Assembly: GCA_043777755.1 (NCBI GenBank)
Contig: JAYWHK010000221.1
Coordinates: 1-56,002, forward strand
Length of the DNA: 56,002 bases
From: CANHEE01 sp043777755
Lineage (GTDB): Bacteria; Bacteroidota; Bacteroidia; Chitinophagales; Saprospiraceae
Reading direction: 5' to 3'
Each line of letters starts with the position of its first letter. The first letter of the stretch is position 1. Position numbers and translations under genes: made by a program. The notes under the pieces are model-generated. The model made no database searches. It was given only the letters and a program-made list of their open reading frames with translations, and was not told where the DNA came from. This document shows, in pieces, positions 34,145 through 43,400 of this stretch.

Positions 34145-35053
34145 TTAAATTTTTACAAATTTACTTGTTTGAATATTTCCATTTTCGTGATATAATTTAA
34201 TAATGTACAATCCTTTTGGTAAATAAGATATATCTATTTCGTTGTTTAACAAATTCGTATAACTAAAAATATTTGTTGTAGTTGTAGAGCAAATACTAAT
34301 GCTGTCTATTCTTTTATCAGAGCTAATAATAATTTTATCATTCGCTGGATTAGGATAAAATAATGGTACGATTTCTCTTGAAGTAAAATCATTAACATCT
34401 GTTGAATTGTACTCAAAAGATAAGTCGTCTAAGTATAAAAATTCACAATATCCTGACATTGGTAGTTGACAAGATTTATTATTCCAAGTTATAATTTGTA
34501 AATTGAAAGAATCTATTTTGGTAGTTGTATCATTATAAGTAATTGGAATATCAAAATTGGTATATTCTGATTTTGGTGGGAAGCGATGATGAACAGTGCT
34601 AATATTTTTTAATACATTGTTTTCTTTTTTATAAAAATTCATTAATATAATGGCGGAATCGCCTTTATTAATGTATTTATAAACTCCTCGTAAATTAATA
34701 GGTCTTAAATTTATTTTATTTCTACATTCTTTAATGTCAAATTGTGAAGGACCTAAATTACAAGAGCCAAGAGCAATATGTCCGGGTACAAGGGCATACC
34801 ACATGTGAACAATAATAGCGTATTTGCCTTTATAGGCATCCGTTGTTCTATGAACTCCATTAGTACTTATTCCTGTCCAACCCATAGGAAAGCCTCTATA
34901 TGGTTTTTTAATAAAAGGATCATGATAAAACATTACAGAATCATTAATCATTGTACTTTCGTCCCAATCTTCAAAATCAAAGTTGAAATTATCTGTTTGG
35001 GCAAAAGAAAACTGAAGTTTAAAAATCAATAAAAGAACAATTGCTTTTTTCAT
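34145..35053 (-). CDS. Secreted T9SS protein, likely carbohydrate-binding-type body
   Basis: 302 residues. Signal peptide (LLLIFKLQFSFAQ), a jelly-roll-like body (DFEDWDE, GFPMGWTGISTNG, GKYAIIVHMWYAL, IDSFNLQIITWN, FLYLDDLSFEYN) resembling the PCMD/secreted-adhesin type domain, then a T9SS type A sorting domain (LFYPNPANDKIIIS ... LPKGLYIIKLYHENG). No catalytic residues identified. It is 40 bases upstream of the broken T9SS gene on the same strand, so it may be their first gene. A long leader (35054-35400) precedes it. Confidence 0.7.
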   Translation of the reverse strand: MKKAIVLLLIFKLQFSFAQTDNFNFDFEDWDESTMINDSVMFYHDPFIKKPYRGFPMGWTGISTNGVHRTTDAYKGKYAIIVHMWYALVPGHIALGSCNLGPSQFDIKECRNKINLRPINLRGVYKYINKGDSAIILMNFYKKENNVLKNISTVHHRFPPKSEYTNFDIPITYNDTTTKIDSFNLQIITWNNKSCQLPMSGYCEFLYLDDLSFEYNSTDVNDFTSREIVPLFYPNPANDKIIISSDKRIDSISICSTTTTNIFSYTNLLNNEIDISYLPKGLYIIKLYHENGNIQTSKFVKI

Positions 35054-35438
35054 AATTTTATTTTTTTTGTAAGAAAATGAGTTTTTTTCTATTGTATTTC
35101 ACAAAAAATATGCTAAAATGTGTTTTACCACACAGGACAATTGATGTAAAAGAAGTCGTTGCTACTACTACGAGATGGGAATCTTACACATAGCAAAGGT
35201 TATTTTATACCATGCAATGAAGCACATATAATTAACATAGATTTTGTTATTTTGAAAATCTATGTAAAATAGGTTCGACGATGTAAAAAGTTTAGGCGCA
35301 GCTGCACCGCAGGTGGTGTGTTGGAAATTGTAATTTCATAGTGCAATAATTTGGGAGCGTTTTTCAATCACTCATGTTAATAATAATTTTTCTGAAGACT
35401 GTATTGCAAAGGTATTATGTAAATTTTATATTTGCAAA
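35054..35438 (-). promoter_or_regulatory. Promoter with about 345-base structured leader (or small RNA)
   Basis: On the minus strand TTTG (35435-35438), 20 bases, TACCTTTG (35407-35414) is one of the best promoter matches in the window. The first downstream start codon with a signal peptide is at 35053, about 345 bases later. In between is an exact 11-bp hairpin (35236-35246/35256-35266) with a nine-base loop and a GC-rich patch 35289-35320 (GCAGCTGC palindrome) in otherwise AT-rich sequence. No coding reading longer than about 15 codons was found. It could be a regulatory leader, or a separate small RNA. Confidence 0.5.
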
Positions 35439-35472
35439 TTTTTTAACATTTATTTTTAATGAAAATAGAATA

Positions 35473-35519
35473 AAAAATTTAAAAATTTAAAAATTTAAAA
35501 ATTTAAAAATTTAAAAATT
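35473..35519. repeat. Tandem repeat (AAAAATTT) x about 5.9
   Basis: AAAAATTT at 35473, 35481, 35489, 35497 and 35505, with a final partial copy at 35513. It is an 8-bp microsatellite lying just upstream (on the minus strand) of the -33/-7 promoter at 35407-35438. Confidence 0.9.
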
Positions 35520-35543
35520 CGGAATATTATTTTGATTAAATAT

Positions 35544-35584
35544 AAAAAAGGTTGTTTTTCTCGAAAAGAAAAACAACCTTTTTT
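35544..35584. terminator. Terminator hairpin (18-bp stem)
   Basis: 35544-35561 pairs with 35567-35584 across CGAAA. It shares the GGTTGTTTTTCT core with the terminator at 32795. It lies on the plus strand after gcvP's region between the convergent repeats and could terminate from either side. Confidence 0.8.
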
Positions 35585-35590
35585 TATCAT

Positions 35591-35670
35591 CACGTAGAGA
35601 AAAGGCACGCCTTTTCTCGAAAAACATACAGCATAACGTGAGCGAGAAAAGGCTTGCCTTTTCCCTACGT
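35591..35670. repeat. Two GAGAAAAGGC/GCCTTTTC hairpins in mirror arrangement
   Basis: GAGAAAAGGC-AC-GCCTTTTCTC (35597-35618) and GAGAAAAGGC-TT-GCCTTTTCCC (35644-35665) are short stem-loops; ACGTAG at the left edge (35592-35597) pairs with CTACGT (35664-35669). They lie just past the gcvP stop, and could be a REP-type element or end of transcription. Confidence 0.6.
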
Positions 35671-35689
35671 TCACATTACGATATTCAAT

Positions 35690-38566
35690 TTACGATGCGT
35701 ATTCCGACACTGACGGACACGTACAAATCAAATTTCTATCGCCATACGCACTATTGATACGGCTGACACTTGCCCAAAACTTGTAACCTTCACGCAAATA
35801 AGGCAACGGATAAGCTGCTTTTTCACGAGAATAAGGTTTGTCCCAATTGTCTGACGCAACCAATTCCAAAGTGTGAGGTGCATTGTGCAACACATTGTTT
35901 TCTTTGTCGGCTTCTCCGCTTGCGATTTCGTCAATTTCCTTACGAATCGCCAACATTGCGTCGCAAAAACGGTCTAATTCCGCTTTGTCTTCGCTTTCTG
36001 TTGGCTCAATCATAATTGTACCAGCTACAGGGAAAGATAGGGTAGGAGCGTGGAAACCATAATCAATCAAACGTTTTGCAACGTCTTCTGCGCTTACCAA
36101 TGCCTTGAATGGACGCAAATCTATGATTAATTCGTGTGCAGCACGACCTTTTTCGCCAGCATACAAAACAGCGTATTCTGTTTCCAAACGAGCTTTGATG
36201 TAATTGGCGTTTAAAATGGCAAATTTTGTAGAATTTAAAACACCAATTTCGCCCAACATTTTGATATAGCCATAAGAAATTAACAAAATACTTGCCGAAC
36301 CATGCGACGACCAAGATACAGGACTCATCGCTTTTTTACCACCCGTTTTTACAAAACGATGTGTTGGCAAAAATGGCGCAAGGCTTTTATTGACACAAAT
36401 TGGACCCATGCCAGGGCCGCCACCACCGTGCGGAATTGCAAAGGTTTTGTGCAGATTCAAGTGACAAACATCAGCTCCAATCAAACCTGGACTCGTCAAA
36501 CCAACTTGTGCGTTCATATTTGCACCGTCCATATATACTTTTCCGCCATGTTTGTGAATCAAAGCGCAAATTTGTTTTATTTCTACTTCAAAAACACCAT
36601 GCGTAGAAGGATAAGTCACCATCAAACAAGACAAATTGGCACTATGTAATTCGACTTTTTCTTTCAAATCCACCAAATCAATGTTGCCTTTTTCGTCACA
36701 TTTTGTAACCACCACATTCATTCCGCACATCACGGCACTTGCAGGATTTGTTCCGTGTGCAGATTCTGGAATAATGGCAATATTTCTATGAAAATCGTTG
36801 CGGCTTTCGTGGTAGGCTTTGATGCACAAAAGTCCTGCGTATTCTCCTTGTGCGCCCGAATTTGGCTGTAACGAACAAGCATCAAAACCAGTAGCGTCAC
36901 ACAAATATTCTTCTAATTCTTTAAAAATTTGCTGATAACCTTTCGTCTGGTCGTTTGGTGCAAAAGGGTGCATTCCTCCAAATTCTGCCCAACTTACAGG
37001 AATCATTTCTGCTGCTGCATTGAGTTTCATCGTACAAGAACCCAAAGAAATCATCGAGTGCGTCAATGATAAGTCCTTGTTTTCCAAGCGTTTAAGGTAA
37101 CGCATCATCATACTTTCGGTATGGTAGGTATTGAAAATTTGATGTGTTAGGTAAGCGGATTCACGGATAAGTGCTTTTGGTAATTTTGTACCTAAATCTT
37201 TATTTGGAACAATTAAGAAAAAGTTTTTAGTGGCAACTTCTGCAAAGATTTTGATTAAAATCTCGACATCAGATAGGGTAGTGGTTTCGTCCAAACTTAT
37301 TTGAATCGACGTTTTTCCCAAATAAAAATTCACTTGGTATTTTTTACTAACGGCAGCGATTTTTTTAATCGTTTCGGCATCGCAACTCAGACGCAATGTA
37401 TCAAAATAATAAGCGTTTGTTTGCGTAAAACCTAAGGCTTTAAGGTGTGTTTCGAGCAATTGTGTCAATGAATGTACTCTTTCTGCAATGGCTTTGATGC
37501 CTTTTTGTCCATGATAAACAGCATACATTGCCGCCATATTTGCCAAAAGAGCTTGTGCTGTACAAATATTAGACGTTGCTTTTTCACGACGAATGTGCTG
37601 TTCACGGGTTTGCAATGCCATTCTCAAAGCACGATTTCCGTGAACATCTATCGAAACACCAATAATACGACCAGGAATCTGGCGTTTAAATTCTTCTTTT
37701 GTAGCAAAAAATGCAGCGTGAGGCCCGCCAAAACCCATCGGAACACCAAAGCGTTGCGTTGTGCCAACGACACAGTCTGCGCCCCATTCGCCAGGTGGCG
37801 TAATCAAAGCCAAACTCAAAATATCAGCGGCTACGGTGACATAAGCACCATGCGCCTTTGCCTTTTCGACAAGCGCACGTTGGTCTATCACATTGCCTTC
37901 TTTATCAGGGACTTGTATGAAAAGTCCAAATACTTTTTCGTTAAAATCAAATGTTTCTGGTGCTGCCACAATCACCTCAATTCCAAGTGGTTTGGCACGG
38001 GTCAAAAGTAGGTCTAAAGTATGTGGATACACCTTTGAACTCACCAAATATTGATTGATTTTCTCCCCTTTATTGCGGGCATTTTTTTCTGCAAAAAACA
38101 TGGTCATTGCTTCTGCGGCAGCTGTTCCTTCGTCCAAAAGCGAAGCATTGGCAATAGGAAGTGCAGTCATATCACTAATCAAGGTCTGAAAATTCAGCAA
38201 AGATTCCAAACGACCTTGTGCGATTTCGGCTTGATAAGGCGTATATTGTGTGTACCAACCAGGGTTTTCAAACAAATTTCTTAAAATAACGGCAGGTGTC
38301 ACCGTGCCATTGAATCCCATTCCGATGTAGCTTTTGAAAACTTTGTTTTTCGCTGCTACATTTTTCAAATTGCGAAGGTATTCGTATTCGCTTTCGGCAT
38401 AAGGTAATTTCATCGTATCTTTACGACGAATTCCTTCTGGAACGGTTTCGTCAATCAGTTGGTCTAAAGATGCAACACCAATTGTTTGTAACATTTGATG
38501 TAATTCATTGTCTGAGATTCCGATGTGACGCGCCTCAAAGCGGTCATGGAAAGAAAATTCGCTCAT
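35690..38566 (-). CDS. gcvP: Glycine dehydrogenase (decarboxylating), P-protein
   Basis: 958 residues, full length for the single-chain P-protein. The PLP lysine lies in HLNLHKTFAIPHGGGGPGMGPI; other family stretches are YTQYTPYQAEIAQGRLE, SLLDEGTAAAEAM, NIAIIPESAHGTNPASA and RINSAYGDRNLIC. It decarboxylates glycine and passes the aminomethyl group to the lipoyl H-protein, the first step of glycine cleavage. gcvT and gcvH are not in the window, which is common in Bacteroidota. The transcript seems to start at about 38643, with a leader hairpin ATTGAGTA/TACTCAAT (38616-38638). Confidence 0.96.
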   Translation of the reverse strand: MSEFSFHDRFEARHIGISDNELHQMLQTIGVASLDQLIDETVPEGIRRKDTMKLPYAESEYEYLRNLKNVAAKNKVFKSYIGMGFNGTVTPAVILRNLFENPGWYTQYTPYQAEIAQGRLESLLNFQTLISDMTALPIANASLLDEGTAAAEAMTMFFAEKNARNKGEKINQYLVSSKVYPHTLDLLLTRAKPLGIEVIVAAPETFDFNEKVFGLFIQVPDKEGNVIDQRALVEKAKAHGAYVTVAADILSLALITPPGEWGADCVVGTTQRFGVPMGFGGPHAAFFATKEEFKRQIPGRIIGVSIDVHGNRALRMALQTREQHIRREKATSNICTAQALLANMAAMYAVYHGQKGIKAIAERVHSLTQLLETHLKALGFTQTNAYYFDTLRLSCDAETIKKIAAVSKKYQVNFYLGKTSIQISLDETTTLSDVEILIKIFAEVATKNFFLIVPNKDLGTKLPKALIRESAYLTHQIFNTYHTESMMMRYLKRLENKDLSLTHSMISLGSCTMKLNAAAEMIPVSWAEFGGMHPFAPNDQTKGYQQIFKELEEYLCDATGFDACSLQPNSGAQGEYAGLLCIKAYHESRNDFHRNIAIIPESAHGTNPASAVMCGMNVVVTKCDEKGNIDLVDLKEKVELHSANLSCLMVTYPSTHGVFEVEIKQICALIHKHGGKVYMDGANMNAQVGLTSPGLIGADVCHLNLHKTFAIPHGGGGPGMGPICVNKSLAPFLPTHRFVKTGGKKAMSPVSWSSHGSASILLISYGYIKMLGEIGVLNSTKFAILNANYIKARLETEYAVLYAGEKGRAAHELIIDLRPFKALVSAEDVAKRLIDYGFHAPTLSFPVAGTIMIEPTESEDKAELDRFCDAMLAIRKEIDEIASGEADKENNVLHNAPHTLELVASDNWDKPYSREKAAYPLPYLREGYKFWASVSRINSAYGDRNLICTCPSVSEYAS

Positions 38567-38615
38567 AAGTAGTTGATTAAAAAAAATTTGATTAGTGGTT
38601 CAAATTATAGATTAA

Positions 38616-38682
38616 ATTGAGTAAAAAAACTACTCAATCTTTGCCGCTGCAAAATTATAAATAAGTTGAATAATTTTCCAAC
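38616..38682 (-). promoter_or_regulatory. gcvP promoter (TTG-N22-TAATTTTG) and leader hairpin
   Basis: Minus strand: TTG (38680-38682), 22 bases, TAATTTTG (38650-38657). The leader contains an exact 8-bp hairpin, ATTGAGTA (38616-38623) with TACTCAAT (38631-38638). The leader is too short for a glycine riboswitch. Confidence 0.55.
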
Positions 38683-38742
38683 CTTTTGTCAAAAATAAGT
38701 GTCTTTGATGTATTTATTTAGAATTAAAATAAATTTGTAACA

Positions 38743-39282
38743 ATGAAACAATTTACTTTTTACGCTTTTGCTTTTTTTATATTTTTTTCTTGCAAAAAAA
38801 ATACAACGGTTGCTCCTACGCAAGATTTGACATTTTTCCAAGATACTCGCTCTTGTGGTATTGGTGTTGTTTATAAATATGGGAAATTCAAAAATGACTC
38901 GATTACTTTTGAAATCCGAAATTACGAGCAATTTCTTGATACTTCCGCTGCTTTAAAAACAGTGATTAAAACATTTGATGCGGGAGATTGTTGCGCTCCG
39001 ACCGTAAATATTGTCAATTATCAGAATTATGTTCCGTTTTCGTTTTGCCCAGGCATCATTCCCAAAGATTATCAGCCAATTCCAAAAAGCACTTGGACAG
39101 CAAAAACGGGTGAAATTAGCTTGAAAATCAAGCAAGTGTTGCCTGTTGCTGCTGCTTTTCCAATGTATAAAATGAAGTTTGTTTTAAAAAATGTGGTTTT
39201 GAAAAATGAAAAAAACGAAATTATTTTGATAGACGAGCTTATTTTAGATGATACGGTGGTTGGAGGACCGATTCCTGGGTAG
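38743..39282 (+). CDS. Small lipoprotein of unknown function
   Basis: 179 residues. Signal peptide with lipobox (FFSC, C17) and four further cysteines (RSCGIG, DCCAP, FCPG). The body is beta-rich (NDSITFEIRNYEQFL, YKMKFVLKNVVLKNEKNE). I recognise no domain. It is divergent from gcvP, whose promoter is 60 bases away. No clear -7 element. Confidence 0.7.
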   Translation: MKQFTFYAFAFFIFFSCKKNTTVAPTQDLTFFQDTRSCGIGVVYKYGKFKNDSITFEIRNYEQFLDTSAALKTVIKTFDAGDCCAPTVNIVNYQNYVPFSFCPGIIPKDYQPIPKSTWTAKTGEISLKIKQVLPVAAAFPMYKMKFVLKNVVLKNEKNEIILIDELILDDTVVGGPIPG

Positions 39283-39550
39283 GGTATAGAGGAACTGTAA
39301 ATATCAGAAAAGAAAATTTTTGTAGTGTCCGAAATCTCATGCTTGTAAATCTAAACGCATTTTCGCACACGGATTTTAGCGGATAAAATCAATAAATTGA
39401 TTTCACTCACGGATTTTCACGGATTTTTTACGTAGGGAATCCGTGAAAATCCGTGAGTGATGCGAAGCATCATCTGTGTAAATCTGTGTGCAAAATTATG
39501 AAACATAAACAACTTCATCAGCAGCACGAAGTTCTGTACACTAAGAAAAA
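39283..39550. repeat. Palindromic repeat region with 23-bp perfect stem
   Basis: 39403-39425 and 39438-39460 are exact reverse complements around a 12-base loop (TTTTACGTAGGG), making a 23-bp hairpin rich in CACGGATTTTC. It is followed by the small hairpin TGATGC-GAA-GCATCA (39458-39472). GGATTTTAGCGGAT and GTGTAAATCTGTGTG extend the same pattern outward. No gene is visible in the stretch. The repeat looks like a REP-type element; no transposase or target duplication was seen. Confidence 0.6.
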
Positions 39551-39582
39551 TTTTGTAGTTTCAGAATTTTCTTTTATTTTTG
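39551..39582 (+). promoter_or_regulatory. Toxin-antitoxin promoter (TTTTG-N19-TATTTTTG)
   Basis: TTTTG (39551-39555), 19 bases, TATTTTTG (39575-39582). The transcription start expected six or seven bases later leaves only about ten bases before the ATG at 39599, so this is an almost leaderless transcript. Confidence 0.65.
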
Positions 39583-39598
39583 TATAAAAATATAAATA

Positions 39599-39853
39599 AT
39601 GCAAGTAACAATAGAATTATTTAATCAAGATACCTTTCAGCTTTTACAACAATTAGAGCGTTTGAAATTGCTAAGGCTACTCTCATTCGAGCAAAATAAT
39701 ACAGTGAAAGAGAACCTTATTGTTGGCTACGAAATGGACGGCAGTCCAATCACTGAAGGCGATTTTGTGCAAAGTATCTTGATGTCTTCCGAAGAGGGAA
39801 AAGCTGGTGAACTAATGACAACAGATGAGTTAATGAAAATGTTGGAATTATGA
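39599..39853 (+). CDS. Antitoxin of a type II toxin-antitoxin system
   Basis: 84 residues, no signal. It is a small acidic-rich protein (QVTIELFNQDTFQLLQQLERLKLLRL ... EGKAGELMTTDELMKMLEL) without a recognisable HTH. Its stop overlaps the toxin start (ATGA, 39850-39853), the usual antitoxin-toxin coupling. Family not identified by sequence; the call comes from position and size. Confidence 0.6.
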   Translation: MQVTIELFNQDTFQLLQQLERLKLLRLLSFEQNNTVKENLIVGYEMDGSPITEGDFVQSILMSSEEGKAGELMTTDELMKMLEL

Positions 39854-40161
39854 CAGAACGTTACGAGATAGCTTGGAATAGTAAGTCTGGTAAGGACTTG
39901 GCAACAATAAAAGCGTATTTGATAGACAATACTTCTGAATATACTGCTCTTAAAGTCATTAAAGGTTTAATTCAAATAGTGCATACTCTCGAAGAACAAC
40001 CAGAGCGTTACCCGATTTATTTACCTCTAAGAAAGTATGGTAATTATCGCTATATTGTCAAGTGGAATTTTAGGATTGTTTATGAATTTACGGGGCATCA
40101 AGTGATTGTAAATAGGATAATTCATACCAAAAGAGCTTATAAAGTTAGAAAAGATGGTTGA
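39850..40161 (+). CDS. RelE/ParE-family toxin
   Basis: 103 residues: YEIAWNSKSGKDLATIKAYL, TLEEQPERYPIYLPLRKYG, NYRYIVKWNFRIVYEFTGHQ and IIHTKRAY. This is the RelE/ParE fold (small, basic; a K/R-rich end and a final helix). RelE toxins cut mRNA on the ribosome and ParE toxins poison gyrase; sequence alone does not decide which. It is translated by overlap with the antitoxin. Confidence 0.8.
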   Translation: MTERYEIAWNSKSGKDLATIKAYLIDNTSEYTALKVIKGLIQIVHTLEEQPERYPIYLPLRKYGNYRYIVKWNFRIVYEFTGHQVIVNRIIHTKRAYKVRKDG

Positions 40162-40446
40162 AAACGATATTGAAATACATAATCAAGTTTCAAGTTTTTG
40201 GTTCTTTTAAAATTTTTGAAGAACTGTAAGGGTAACTTTGGTCGCTCAGGAATCTAAACGTTGAAAATCTACCATTTGTGCGACCAAAGTTGCTCTTACA
40301 AAGGCTTAAATCACAAAAATCTGAAAGAATCATATTTTTTGATGAAAATATTGTTTATGAATTTTTATTTTTTTTCAACAAAAATACAAAAAAACCGCCA
40401 CATCACCTTTGTAATGTAGCGGTTTTTCGATTTTATAAAAATAAAA
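40162..40446. repeat. Intergenic with a 20-bp inverted repeat and terminator hairpin
   Basis: 40226-40245 and 40280-40299 are reverse complements at all but two positions (core AACTTTGGTCGC), with a 34-base spacer. A hairpin with one mismatch, AAAAACCGC.ACAT with its complement (40390-40403/40414-40427), followed by T's, lies just downstream of the SNF2 stop and probably terminates it. No gene. Confidence 0.6.
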
Positions 40447-43400
40447 TCAACTAAACAAAAACTCAATATCATTCTTTGATAAACTGCTCATAAAACCAGT
40501 ATCGGAAGTGACGAGTTCGGCAGCGATGGATTTTTTACGGTCTTGCAATTGGATTATTTTTTCTTCTACACTGTCTTTACATATCATTTTATAGGCAAAA
40601 ATATGGTTTTTTTGTCCAATTCGATGCGCACGGTCTATTGCTTGCTGTTCTACGGCAGGATTCCACCACGGATCCATCAGATAAACGTAATCTGCTGCGG
40701 TAAGATTCAAACCCGTTCCGCCAGCTTTCAAACTGATAAGGAAAACACGGTATTTTTCATCTTCTTGGAATTTATCAACGGCTTTTTTGCGGTCAGGTAA
40801 AGACGTTGAGCCATCTAAATAGCAAAAAGGTATGTTTTGTTGCTCTAAATTATGGCGAATCAATGCCAACATTCCTTTGAACTGAGAGAAAACAAGCATT
40901 TTATGCTTGCCTGTTCGCTCGGTGACGTGTTCCATGAGTTCGTCCAATTTGGCAGATTCAGCGGAAACATCGCCTAAGTCGTCGTCGTTGAGCAAAGCGG
41001 GTGAATCGCAGATTTGGCGCAATCGCAAAAGTCCTTCTAGAACGTACATGGCTGCATTTTGAACGCCGCCACGTTCTTCAATCATGCCCAATATTTTTTC
41101 CTTAAATTTCTTTTTAGTACTGTCGTAAATGATTCTTTGTTTTTTGCCCATTTCACAATAGAGGACAATTTCCGTTTTTTCTGGCAAATCATCAGCGACC
41201 AATTCTTTGGTTCGGCGAAGCATAAAAGGTTGTACCATTTTACGTAATTCTGCTGTTTTTTCCAAATCTTGGTGCTTGTCAATAGCGGAAGCGTATTCTT
41301 CTTTGAAAAATTCTGTACTTCCCAAAAAGCCAGGATTCAGAAAATTAAACTGTGCGTAAAGGTCAAAAGTATTGTTTTCGACGGGTGTACCACTCATACA
41401 AAGTCTATTTTTTCCTTGTAAAAGGCGCATTGCTTTGTAGCGTTTGGTGTCGGCATTTTTGATGGCTTGCGATTCGTCCAAAACGATGTAATTGAACTTA
41501 AACTCTTTGAGTTTTTCGATGTCACTGGCAGCTGTTCCGTAAGTGCTGATAACAATATCGTAGTTTTTAAAATCGTCAGTCTTAATTTTTTTCCTGTCAG
41601 GTCCATGATAAATAAGCGTGGTCAAGTCAGGAGCGAATTTTGCAACTTCACTTTCCCAGTTATAGACAAGAGATGTTGGTGCAATCACGAAATTGGTTTT
41701 TGCGCCATTTTTTTCTTTGATGTGTTGCAAAAAAGTAATCACTTGAAGGGTTTTTCCAAGTCCCATATCGTCAGCAAGACAACCGCCCCAATTGAACTCA
41801 TCTAAGAAATTCAGCCAATTGAAACCTTCTTTTTGGTAAGGTCGTAGCGTAGCGTTGATGCTTGGCGGAATCTGCGTATCTGTAATGTTGTTAAAATTTT
41901 TGAGTTTGATGCGTTTTTCAGTCAATTCTTTCAAAATAACCTCGTCGTCGATTTGGTCATACAATTGATCTACGAGTGAAAAGTGCAATTTGGAAACCTC
42001 CAAACTGTCACCTTTTACTTGACCAATTCTGAAAATTGCACCGTATTTTTCGAGCCATTCTTGTGGCAAAATTCCGAGCGTTCCGTCAGCCAATTGCACA
42101 TAATTTTGCTTTTTGACGATGGCTTTTCGGAGTTCTTTGAGTCCGATGACTTGTTCTCCAAATTGTACTTCTGCTTGAATATCGAACCAATCCAATTCTG
42201 AGCTGACACCCATTTTGAATTTGCCACGATTTTTATTAAATTTGAATTTTTTAAGTTTTGAAAAACCAAAAACTTCAATGTTTTCAGCTTTCATTTGTTC
42301 AAAAAAGTCCAAAAACCAAGCATTTTCTACAAAATTATTGTATTCTAACCAAAAATAAGAGCCATCGTCGTAATGGAAACGTTGGTCTTCAAAGACAGGA
42401 TTTAGCCCTTCGAGCAATGCTTTGAATTCGTATTCAAAATCAACATTTCGCTCAATTTCTACCATTTTTTCACCGTCAAAAAAAGAATGAATTGGTATTT
42501 CGTCGAGTTCTATTTCTACGCTATCATACTCTACAACTGGGTGAATAATCAAAGCATCGGAGGCTTCTTTAAGGTAGATTTTACGGATAGGCAAACCTTC
42601 AAATTGTTGGGTAGTCGTTTGGATTTTGAAATTACCCAAAACCGTAAAATGTTTTTGTAAAGGAAAAATAACATTTTTTGCAAAAAGGTCACTTGCGGCT
42701 TTTTGCACTGTTATTTTCTTTTTATCCAACAACATTTGAAGCATTTCGACACCTTCGCTAGGTACGCTAATAGGGTAGAGTGTATTGTCAGTGAGTACAA
42801 AATATGGATTTGACTGTTTGGTGTTTTCCAAATCAATCGTAATGTTTTTATTGCTTAAAAAACCTTTTAAAGTAATGAAATTAGCTGTTTCTTCTGTGGC
42901 AAAATGAAGCGTCAAAGGTTCATTTACAATCGAAATCTCTTTGATTGTATTGATTGAAAAACGGTTGGAATCGTTGTTCCAATAGACCTTTTTATCAACA
43001 AACAAATCACACAAATTTCTTAAATTTTTAGAAATATAGTTGTGAATAGCAATTTTATGCTCAGGTGTTTGGTTTGCCATATTAACCGTGTAGCCCATCG
43101 AATAATGGTACTCTTGCCTTACTCGCAAGGAGTTGAACAGTGCGGTAAGAGCAGCATCTCCCAATGCACGGGTAGCTTGTAGGATAGGGTAATCTTCTGC
43201 GGTCAAAAACTGTAAACGAGTGAAAGGTACGTTTCCTGTATAGTCAAGAAAACTCTCTACGTGGGAAATGAAATGCCCTTGTTCTGGGTGAGGACGACCC
43301 ATAATAGGCGCAATTGAAAAATTTGGAAAACGGTTTGTTGGCAAAAAAGCAAAACCTACACTTCGATTATCGGGGTCTGTTGGGCTTTTTTTATAATTAT

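Noticed and set aside
37472..38011. 179-residue reading frame antisense to gcvP
   Set aside because: Shadow of gcvP; Cys- and Phe-rich without domain signatures.
38567..38649. Glycine riboswitch upstream of gcvP
   Set aside because: The leader is only about 75 bases with a single small hairpin, too short for known glycine aptamers.
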